NCBI GenBank assembly: GCA_902798285.1
Contig: CADBVZ010000009.1
Location: forward strand, 1 to 64,000
Length of the DNA: 64,000 bases
Source: an uncultured Prevotella sp.
Lineage (GTDB): Bacteria; Bacteroidota; Bacteroidia; Bacteroidales; Bacteroidaceae
Reading direction: 5' to 3'
The position numbers were made by a program, and so were the translations under genes. Shown here piece by piece: positions 7,574-15,130 of the stretch (positions are counted from its first letter, which is position 1; each line of letters starts with the position of its first letter). The notes beneath the pieces were generated by a model. That model was given only the letters and a program-made list of their open reading frames with translations. It did no database searches and had not been told where the DNA came from.

Positions 7574-9562
7574 TCACTCCTTCGGAGCATCCTCCGTCTT
7601 CAGTTTTGCACTCAGACTGCCACCGCCACCGCCGGCGCTGACGCCCATGCCGTCCTGGATGTTCGGCGACTTGAAGGCACTCTTCACCTCGACATTGTCG
7701 ATGGTAGCCTTCGGCGCCTTCAGTTCGTCCTTCACCTCGGTCTTGGCATTGATCGTGGTTTCTCCGTATACCTGCGTCTTGCTGCCGCCCGCAGAGAGGT
7801 TGCCGCCTTCGAGCTGCACAAGAGCCTTGCCCTCGTCCTGCTGGATCTCCAGCGTCTTGTCGGCAAAGGCACCGATCTCCTCGGACACCACCTGCACCTT
7901 CTTCGACTTGACATCCTTCGACTTCGCACCCACATACATCTTCTCCGCGACGATGGTCATTGTACTTCCTTCGGCCAACTTGTCGTCGGTGCGCTTCTCT
8001 TTCTCCACGTCCATCGACTTCACGCTGACGGCCTTGGCATTGATGCTCACGCTGCCCGTAGCCTTGCCTTCGGTATCAGTGGCCGAGAGGTCCATCTTCT
8101 CGGCACGGATGGCCACCTTGCTGTCGGCCGTGAGTGCTTTCTCCTTGGCCTCGCCGTTCTCTATGTCGGTGTCGGTACTCTCCACGGTGAAGGTCTTCGA
8201 GTGTACGATGATGTCGCCCTCCGAGGTATAGTTGACCTTGGTGAGCTTGCCTTCCTCATCCACCTCCACGTTGGCGGAGCCTTCGGTAGAGACCTCGATG
8301 GTCTTGGCGCGCAGTTTGATCTTGCTATCGTCAGTAAGTTGTTTCTCCTTCAATTTCTTGTCGGCCACCTCATAGTCGACACCCTCAATGGTGATGTTCT
8401 TCGACGTCAGCTTGAATTCGCCCTCAGCTGTATAGGTAGCCTTCTCAAGTATTCCTTCTTCGTCGAATTTCAGGTCGGCACCGCCTGCCGTGGCCATCTC
8501 AATGTTCATGGCCACCACGCTCACCTTGCCTTCCTTATTCAGTGCTCCTTCCTTGTCCAGGGAAGCGACGCTCACCGTGTTGGCTGCGATGGTGATTCCC
8601 GACTCTTCGTTGTCGCGCAGATTGTTCTCGCCGTCGGCAGATGTCAAGCTGATGTTCTCACCCGTGATATTGACACTCGCTCCGGTCGGTTTTTTCTTGA
8701 AGTCATCGCCCTTCTTGATTTTCGACTTCTCGTCCTTGAAGCACTTCAGTCTCCGGTTGGTCTCTGCCAGCATAGACAGAATCTCTGCATAGGCGTAGGT
8801 CTCCTCAGTGATTGACATGGAGAGTGCCTCAATCTCTTCAGATGCTTTTCTGATTTCCCGATAGTTAGTACGGACGTTTTCGTAGTCTTTTGCCAGCGTA
8901 TCCCTTTTCTCTATCAGTTCCTCCATCTCTTTCTTCAGATCCGTGAACGACTTCTTATGGGCACTGGCTTGCTCCTTGAGATAGCCTTTCTGTTTCTCAG
9001 TCTCACTGATCAAGTCTGTCAGGCGTCCTTCTCGGCTTTCCGCCGTCATAGCAGCATGCACGTCGATGGTCTTGTCGGCATGGATGCGCACCCCGCTGCC
9101 GCCCGTGGGGACAGTGGGGGCAGAGAATACCCCTTCGGCATCGTCGCTCTGGATGATGATATTGCGCGCCTGGCTGACCACCTCCGACAGCGATCCTACG
9201 ACATGCTCCCGCCCGTCGGTGCCCGGGTCTTCGGCAATCTCGCGGATGCTGGGTGCCCGGAGCTCCAGGCGGCCGCCCTCTCCGGCTCCCTCGACACCTA
9301 CCTGGGTGCCTCGGACGATGACCTTGGAGCCTCCCGCAAAGAGGGTGCCGTTGCGGTCGACATTGCCAATGATGATTTCCGGTGCCGACAGCACCAGCCG
9401 CTGGGTGTCGCGCACATAGCGACCTTTCTGCAGCTCTGCCACTACGTCGAGCTTTATCTGCTGCATCTCTGCCTTGCACTTCCTGATCTCCGCCAGGTCT
9501 TTCTCTACGCTGCTCTCAAAGGTGGAGAGCTTCTTCTCCCATTCCTTGAATATATAATCCAT
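7574..9562 (-). CDS. Coiled-coil / beta-rod protein, likely spike or needle partner of the VgrG-like protein
   Basis: A 662-aa protein without signal peptide. Order of parts: N-terminal coiled coil (about 1-45); beta segment (about 50-175) with PEIIIGNVDRNGTLFAGGS; a long coiled coil (about 178-285); then many short beta repeats (about 296-640), each with a pattern such as ITGENISLTS, ITIAANTVSVAS, IKLRAKTIEVST or VAIRAEKMDLSA; and a Gly-rich end (SAGGGGGSLSAKL). The repeats resemble the gp5/VgrG triple-stranded needle beta-prism. It starts 10 bp after the VgrG-like gene. Probably a trimeric rod that extends or caps the spike, or a cargo. No catalytic site was recognised. Family name unknown. 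Confidence 0.62.
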   Translation of the reverse strand: MDYIFKEWEKKLSTFESSVEKDLAEIRKCKAEMQQIKLDVVAELQKGRYVRDTQRLVLSAPEIIIGNVDRNGTLFAGGSKVIVRGTQVGVEGAGEGGRLELRAPSIREIAEDPGTDGREHVVGSLSEVVSQARNIIIQSDDAEGVFSAPTVPTGGSGVRIHADKTIDVHAAMTAESREGRLTDLISETEKQKGYLKEQASAHKKSFTDLKKEMEELIEKRDTLAKDYENVRTNYREIRKASEEIEALSMSITEETYAYAEILSMLAETNRRLKCFKDEKSKIKKGDDFKKKPTGASVNITGENISLTSADGENNLRDNEESGITIAANTVSVASLDKEGALNKEGKVSVVAMNIEMATAGGADLKFDEEGILEKATYTAEGEFKLTSKNITIEGVDYEVADKKLKEKQLTDDSKIKLRAKTIEVSTEGSANVEVDEEGKLTKVNYTSEGDIIVHSKTFTVESTDTDIENGEAKEKALTADSKVAIRAEKMDLSATDTEGKATGSVSINAKAVSVKSMDVEKEKRTDDKLAEGSTMTIVAEKMYVGAKSKDVKSKKVQVVSEEIGAFADKTLEIQQDEGKALVQLEGGNLSAGGSKTQVYGETTINAKTEVKDELKAPKATIDNVEVKSAFKSPNIQDGMGVSAGGGGGSLSAKLKTEDAPKE

Positions 9563-9572
9563 TTTTTACCTT

Positions 9573-12500
9573 TTACTTGATAGCCATCAGTTCTTTCTTC
9601 AGATGTGCGAGCGTGCCGATGTTAGAACTGCTCTCCTCGTGGAGACCCTCGCCCTGGAAGTTGAGGGTCTTGTTCTCCTTCTCAGAGAAGAGTATCTGCC
9701 CATCGGCCGTGTCATTCCAGATGTCACGGTCGAAGGGAGCCGCGATTTTCTTGGCATTGCTTACAACCATGCCCCACGTATTGTCATACAGCTTACGCCA
9801 GAAGTTGTGGTAATTCATCCTCTTGTCACGGTCGAGGAAGAACACTGTGCGATTCCAGTAGAATTCCTGTCTGATCCACTCCTCTTTCAGTATCTCGTCG
9901 ATGCGGAGTCCGCAGTTGAAGTACTTGCCCTTCTCGTTTCCGGGATCTTTGCCCACAGTATGGATGAAACAGAGCAGAAGTTTGCGTTTGAACAGTTTCT
10001 TGTTAGCCATCGCAAACTTGTCGGTTTTCGGATCGGGATTGGAATCGTTGAAAAGCTCGTCTTCCTTGCCTTTGGCGAATGCCTGCGCCCACTCTTCTGT
10101 CATTTTGCACTTGCTGTTCACATTACCAATCGCTGTCATGAAGCAATCGCCTATCCATGGGAAATTGCCGATGGGAAGAGCCGAATAATCTTTCAGCATT
10201 TCTTCGAAGCTCTCCACATGCCGGTAGATTTTGAAGGCTGCTTCGGCAAAGGCATCTGCAGGGTCCTTGATTATATGGAACATAGTAGAGGCGAGGATGT
10301 CCTTGTAAGTGGATTCTGTGATGATGTCATCAGTCCATTCATCGGTGGTGTCATAGGCAAGCTTCCTTAGATTTGGATTCTTGACATCCTTTATCTGTAC
10401 AGCGTAGGCTGTGTCCTCGTAGGCAATCCTCTTCTTGTAGCCGTCGGCCCATAATGCCTCATAGGTATCGTAGAAGAGGTCGACCTTCTCACAGATGAAC
10501 TTCACCCCGGCGAGCATGGCCTTGAAGAAATCCTCCTGCGACTCCTTCTTTCCTGCCACTGCCGTGGCATAGCGGTCATGACGGATGGTGGCATTACCCT
10601 TGCCGGCCTCCAGCATCAGATAGCGTTTCGACTTGAGCTTGAGCGTGCCGTCAACGGGGCGCACAAACACCTCCACCACGTGGCGAATGTAGCTCAGGTC
10701 GGTCACCGAACTGAACATATACTTGGTGAGTTCTGCAGGGATAATCTCGGCGAAGAGGTCGGTAAGTGCCTTACCAGCCTTGTTGGCCTTTCCTTCGGGA
10801 TCGCCAAAGCCCGGGTCGTCGTCGATGTTCAGCCCTGAGAGGATGTTCACCTTGTTACTAGCCTCCAGGTTGATGTTCTTTCCCTTGATGGTGACATTGC
10901 CGTTGGGGGCACTGATGGTGATGCCCGAGAAGGCATTGATGGCCACCGTGCCGAAAGGCGAATTGATTTCGATGGAGCGCTTGTGGCTCTTCATGTCAAT
11001 CTCGTATAGCCCGTAGCGGTCGCCGATATGGATACCGCCTGCCAGGTCCTTGGCACCAGGGAGGAGACTGTTGAACCACCCTCCCACGATAGTCCCCCAC
11101 AGGCCCAGTCCCGGTGAGACCAGATTGGTCAGGAAGTTAGTGCCGCCGTCGGGGTCGGTAAAGGTGATGTGATGGCCGTTGGGCGACACCATCATCATGC
11201 TCACATCCTTGCCTTGCAATTCAGGGCCACGCTGGCGATACATTTTCTCGTCGGGGGTGAGGGTGTTCTTGGAGAACACGCTGCCTATGACATAGGGACG
11301 CTCCACGTTGTCGTTCTCAAAGTTCACCATCACTTCGTCGCCTACTCTGGGACGGAAGAATGTGCCGCCGCCGGGCGAGGCCATCGGCGTGACGACGCGC
11401 ACCCACGGCGACGACATGGCATACACGCTTTCTTCTATCTTTTCTTTCAGTTTCTGGCCTTCGGCTTCTATAGCCTTCTCCTTATTTCCGGCTGTTTGCA
11501 AGTCGTCATGGGCCTTCAGGTACTCCCCGTTCTTCTTGTCATAGAGATCCTTATACTTGCGGATTATGGTGTTGTCCTTCTCAGGATTCTGATAGCCGGC
11601 CTTGCCCTTTCTCTCGTCGTGCTCCTTGGCCGCTGCCTCAAATTCGGCTATCTCTTTCTCTGTCTTTTCTTTCTGGGCCTCCTTTTCCTCTTTTTCCTTT
11701 TGGTTCAGTGAGGCTTTGAACTGGTCGAGATCCTTTTTTATATCTTCTACTTTTTGTTTCCTCTGCTTGAGCAGTTCTTCACGCTCATCTTTCGTGGCAT
11801 TTACATATTTCTTGAGTTCCTCTAAGTATTGGCTAGCTTTCGTTGACTCTTCCAGAAGCTTTTTCTCCTTCTTTCTCAAGTCCTCGATGCTGCTCACCAT
11901 CTCGTGAAGTTTGATAGCCACTTCATTGAGTTGACTCCTTTCCGGGCCGCCCAGCGACTGCCAAGGGAAGGCGATGCGTACACGCCCCTGGAACTTCGGG
12001 TCTTCATTGTCGGTCACGAAGGCTGTCTGAGGTCCCACCTTCCGGATGACTGGTACCGGATGCACAGGGGGAATGAACTGAATATTGTCATCACCATACC
12101 CTGGGATGGCATAGATTTTCAGCGAGCGCATGCCTGCGTCTTCATCGTCTGCCTCCATGCCGTATCTGTCGTAGTTGCGTTTCCAGGCCACCTCGGAGTT
12201 CTGCTGTATCTGAATGATGACATAGACATCGTCGAGCCCATCGACCTTGATCTTCTGGCCTAACTTCACGTTGGCAAAGTTGGTGCCCATGTTGATGCAC
12301 ACGATCTTCCGCTGCTGTGCCTCTTCGTGCAGAAGGATATCCTTATAATATTTCAGGGTAGTCCATCCTTCGCTCTTCAGCGTGCCAAACTGCACGGTCT
12401 TCTGATCGTCGCATTGATCGTTTTTCCCTTTCAGGATATCCATATACCGCGCGGCCTGCGTGCCGTTCCACGACTTCACCCTCATATCGCCTAAAACGGT

Positions 12501-13733
12501 TGGCACGGCTTCGTTGAGAAACGCATCTATGGCCAAGGAGATGGGAAAGCCTGCTCCTCCAAGGTCTAATTCATTGCCCAGTAGGGTCTTGCCGAGCAGC
12601 ATCGATCTGCCCAAGGCATTCTGGCCGGTATTGCCGTCATAGCAGAGTTCACGCTTTCGATTGGTGAACTTGCCCCTGTAGAGCGGGAAGATGTAGTCGT
12701 CCTGGGCGAGTTCGGCATTGCTCGCAGTGTAGGTGGGGAAGACATCCTTGGGGAATCCGGTTTGCTCCTTGGCTATGGGCGAGATGTTCAGTTCGGGATT
12801 ACTGTCGCTGCCGCCGGCAGTTCCCTTCAGCGTGCCGTCGCCGTCTTTCACGCTGTCGCGGGCATAGCCACTGATTATCAGCGGATCGACCGACCTCTCC
12901 ATAACGGTCACAGTCTCGTATTTGTCGATTTCTACAAGCGAGTCGCTTTTTGATTCGCTTTTTGGCAAACCTAACACCAGTTTGCCATCCTCAAAGAAGA
13001 GGAACTCACCGCAGCGGTTGGCCGTGCGCACGAGGAAGTCGTAGAACGACTCATTATACTGCACCAGATAGGGCTGTATGAACTCGAACTTTTCGCCGGA
13101 AACAGTGTACGTCAGATGCTGTTGGTTGCCGACATAGGAGTCTATCAAGGGAACACCATCGGAGACGTTTCCGAAATTCAGGCTCTCTGGCTGCAGGATT
13201 TCAGAGCCGAGCTTGCGGGCCACGTATGCCTTACTGTACTTGTTGAGGGTCATCAGCTTATCCATGCTGAAGATACTCAGTTTCACATACATCTTTGTGC
13301 CGTCCACATCACGCTGCAGCTGCGGGGTCATCTCGTAAACGTAGCAGTTCTTGGCAATATTCATGGGGGCCTTATCCACCAGTATTCCGGTTATTCTGTC
13401 CACCTCAAGAATATCGAGACTCACCTGTCTCTGCAACAGCAGATTTCTGACGTCGTCGAATTGGGGAGCCGTGCTCTCTTCCAGGTTCGATAGTCCTACG
13501 GTGATCTGCGTAATATCCAATTCAGCCTCAATCTCTGTTGGCTGATAGATCTTACGGTTCACCTTGATACCCAGAAGCAACAGGTAATAGCTGTTCGTGC
13601 CGTCCGATATCTCCTTGCGCACTCCCTGATTGATTTCCAGTTTCGCCATCTGCTTCGGATCGTTATCATAGGCAATCACGTCACCGAATGTCAGTCGATA
13701 AAATAGGGTGTTTTTTGTCGAATCTGTTCCCAT
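9573..13733 (-). CDS. Giant VgrG / phage gpD-gp5-like spike protein with coiled-coil insertion and large C-terminal domain
   Basis: A 1386-aa protein. Residues 1-about 540 resemble the gpD/gp27-like hub of VgrG (LTFGDVIAYDND; the KFEFIQPYLVQYNESFYDFLVRTANR segment; LGQKIKV). The OB fold begins with GRVRIAFPWQS (583-593) and resumes with SSPWVRVVTPMASPGGG, RPRVGDEVMVNFEND and RPYVIGSVF (774-820). About 165 charged coiled-coil residues (605-770) are inserted between the two parts. A needle follows (893-965: IHIGDRYGLYEIDMK, NGNVTIKGKNINLEAS). Residues 970-1386 are mostly helical and unrecognised, ending with DGQILFSEKENKTLNF. Usual VgrG is about 600-900 aa. It is the first gene of its operon, with a promoter at 13761-13791. 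T6SS, eCIS and prophage-tail origins are all possible. Confidence 0.8.
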   Translation of the reverse strand: MGTDSTKNTLFYRLTFGDVIAYDNDPKQMAKLEINQGVRKEISDGTNSYYLLLLGIKVNRKIYQPTEIEAELDITQITVGLSNLEESTAPQFDDVRNLLLQRQVSLDILEVDRITGILVDKAPMNIAKNCYVYEMTPQLQRDVDGTKMYVKLSIFSMDKLMTLNKYSKAYVARKLGSEILQPESLNFGNVSDGVPLIDSYVGNQQHLTYTVSGEKFEFIQPYLVQYNESFYDFLVRTANRCGEFLFFEDGKLVLGLPKSESKSDSLVEIDKYETVTVMERSVDPLIISGYARDSVKDGDGTLKGTAGGSDSNPELNISPIAKEQTGFPKDVFPTYTASNAELAQDDYIFPLYRGKFTNRKRELCYDGNTGQNALGRSMLLGKTLLGNELDLGGAGFPISLAIDAFLNEAVPTVLGDMRVKSWNGTQAARYMDILKGKNDQCDDQKTVQFGTLKSEGWTTLKYYKDILLHEEAQQRKIVCINMGTNFANVKLGQKIKVDGLDDVYVIIQIQQNSEVAWKRNYDRYGMEADDEDAGMRSLKIYAIPGYGDDNIQFIPPVHPVPVIRKVGPQTAFVTDNEDPKFQGRVRIAFPWQSLGGPERSQLNEVAIKLHEMVSSIEDLRKKEKKLLEESTKASQYLEELKKYVNATKDEREELLKQRKQKVEDIKKDLDQFKASLNQKEKEEKEAQKEKTEKEIAEFEAAAKEHDERKGKAGYQNPEKDNTIIRKYKDLYDKKNGEYLKAHDDLQTAGNKEKAIEAEGQKLKEKIEESVYAMSSPWVRVVTPMASPGGGTFFRPRVGDEVMVNFENDNVERPYVIGSVFSKNTLTPDEKMYRQRGPELQGKDVSMMMVSPNGHHITFTDPDGGTNFLTNLVSPGLGLWGTIVGGWFNSLLPGAKDLAGGIHIGDRYGLYEIDMKSHKRSIEINSPFGTVAINAFSGITISAPNGNVTIKGKNINLEASNKVNILSGLNIDDDPGFGDPEGKANKAGKALTDLFAEIIPAELTKYMFSSVTDLSYIRHVVEVFVRPVDGTLKLKSKRYLMLEAGKGNATIRHDRYATAVAGKKESQEDFFKAMLAGVKFICEKVDLFYDTYEALWADGYKKRIAYEDTAYAVQIKDVKNPNLRKLAYDTTDEWTDDIITESTYKDILASTMFHIIKDPADAFAEAAFKIYRHVESFEEMLKDYSALPIGNFPWIGDCFMTAIGNVNSKCKMTEEWAQAFAKGKEDELFNDSNPDPKTDKFAMANKKLFKRKLLLCFIHTVGKDPGNEKGKYFNCGLRIDEILKEEWIRQEFYWNRTVFFLDRDKRMNYHNFWRKLYDNTWGMVVSNAKKIAAPFDRDIWNDTADGQILFSEKENKTLNFQGEGLHEESSSNIGTLAHLKKELMAIK

Positions 13734-13760
13734 CTTTAATATTTATTGTTTTAGATGGCA

Positions 13761-13791
13761 CAAATATAAACAAATTATCCCAAAAAACAAG
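13761..13791 (-). promoter_or_regulatory. Promoter of the spike/partner-switch operon
   Basis: On the minus strand the -7 element TATATTTG (13761-13768) is preceded, after 19 bp, by CTTG (13788-13791), close to TTTG-N19/20-TAnnTTTG. It lies 27 bp upstream of the VgrG-like start codon, and no other clear promoter was seen before the following seven genes. Confidence 0.55.
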
Positions 13792-13868
13792 GCTCAAACT
13801 ACATGTTGGAGCATTTTTTGCATATTTTAAAACAAGTTTGTAAATTTTGAAAGTCGTCCTTTCAAAAA

Positions 13869-14978
13869 TCAACTATTTTGGTCACGCATCCAAGCTGTTA
13901 CAGACTGACCCATGCGCTGCTTGAAGGCGAGGCTGAAGGTACTGTAACTATGATAGCCGCTGTCGTTGGCCAGTTGCTTGGCTGAGAAAGGACGTAGTGA
14001 AGCGACGGCCTCGCGATAGAGACTGATGAAATGATTGATGCGCAGATTGTTGATATATTCATTGTATGTGGTGTCCTGACTGGCGAAATACTGGCCGAGA
14101 TATGTACGGTTGCTGCCAATGGCCTGGGCAAGCTGGGTGACGTTCAAGTCGTGTTGCAGGTAAAGCTTCGTATCGATGCAGTAATGCTGTAACAAGGGGG
14201 TAATGTCGTTAATGTCATCGGGAGCATCAGTCTCTTCCTCTACCGGCTCTATCGGCTCTGACACAGGAATGGACTCAGCATGGATGCTCAGGTCGCTTAA
14301 CGTTTCAACGCGCCATAGGAGATAGCATATCAGCACAATGCCACAAACCTGAATGATGTATTCGTAAAGCAGACCATCTACGCCACTCACGTAAAAGCCG
14401 AACATCAGCAGGATGACAGCCAGTACCAAGAAAGACTGCCACACTTCCTTATGCTCCAGGTCGGCATAGTTGTCGCGCAGCCAGCGTCCGTACTGTCTCA
14501 CGGCGTACACCATATAGATGATGATGCCAATGCCCATCAGCAGCAAATAGATACGTAATATCGGAAGAAGAGCTTCGCTACGATTAACAATGGATATCAT
14601 CATTCCTACCACAAGCGGTGCAATCATCACGCAGATAGGCCAGAGTGGGCGCTTGCGGTCTTGCAGCATACAAAGCAATATGATGAGGGCCAAGGGGAAA
14701 ACCGTGATGCAGTCGAGCAATCCGCCTACCAGCATGGTCAGTCTGATAGCCTCGCTTGAAGTGAGCACTACAGCCGGCAAATACCAAAAGTGTCCTAAAG
14801 CTATGAATGCAAAGAATGCAGCTGTCCACCGGCGCAATCGCACTGGTGTCACGATGTCAGGAGCAAAGGCATTGCCCCTGCGCAGTAGCAGGTAGATGCA
14901 TGCAATGGCTGATACCGTTGCTCCAGCTGCGTAGAGCATGAACATCAGTAATATATCGAGAGGTACTTGTCCAAACAT
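13869..14978 (-). CDS. Membrane-anchored AraC-family regulator
   Basis: A 369-aa protein. The first about 230 residues form six to seven hydrophobic segments with short charged loops. After an acidic linker (SEPIEPVEEETDAPDD) comes a C-terminal AraC-type double helix-turn-helix (about 260-369), with LNVTQLAQAIGSNRTYLGQYF and AKQLANDSGYHSYSTFSLAFKQRMGQS. A 7TM-like sensor joined to an AraC domain recurs in Bacteroidales. It is divergent from the GH2 gene at 15131 and heads the polysaccharide locus, so it may sense a sugar or stress and control the GH2 gene. The ligand is unknown. Confidence 0.82.
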   Translation of the reverse strand: MFGQVPLDILLMFMLYAAGATVSAIACIYLLLRRGNAFAPDIVTPVRLRRWTAAFFAFIALGHFWYLPAVVLTSSEAIRLTMLVGGLLDCITVFPLALIILLCMLQDRKRPLWPICVMIAPLVVGMMISIVNRSEALLPILRIYLLLMGIGIIIYMVYAVRQYGRWLRDNYADLEHKEVWQSFLVLAVILLMFGFYVSGVDGLLYEYIIQVCGIVLICYLLWRVETLSDLSIHAESIPVSEPIEPVEEETDAPDDINDITPLLQHYCIDTKLYLQHDLNVTQLAQAIGSNRTYLGQYFASQDTTYNEYINNLRINHFISLYREAVASLRPFSAKQLANDSGYHSYSTFSLAFKQRMGQSVTAWMRDQNS

Positions 14979-14998
14979 CTTTAATTCGTATTTTTATG

Positions 14999-15033
14999 CA
15001 AAGGTAGAGAAAATCTACTAATCATATTACAAA
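14999..15033 (-). promoter_or_regulatory. Likely promoter of the membrane AraC gene
   Basis: Minus-strand TACCTTTG (14999-15006), with TTTG (15030-15033) upstream at a 23-bp spacing, longer than the usual 19-21. It is 20 bp before the start codon. Confidence 0.4.
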
Positions 15034-15093
15034 TCTTATAGCATTTTCTGATTTTTTAAGAATAGAGTAAGGTGTAATTTGTTAATAATTTAG

Positions 15094-15101
15094 TACCTTT
15101 G
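15094..15101 (+). promoter_or_regulatory. -7 element of the GH2 promoter
   Basis: TACCTTTG is a perfect match to TAnnTTTG, 29 bp before the GH2 start. No TTTG is found at the standard -33 spacing, so this promoter may depend on an activator. Confidence 0.5.
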
Positions 15102-15130
15102 CAGCACTATTTAACTCTAATGAAACAGAA

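Noticed and set aside
9573..13733. Full type VI secretion locus
   Set aside because: Only the spike-like gene is present; no TssB/C, Hcp, ClpV, TssK or baseplate genes in the window.
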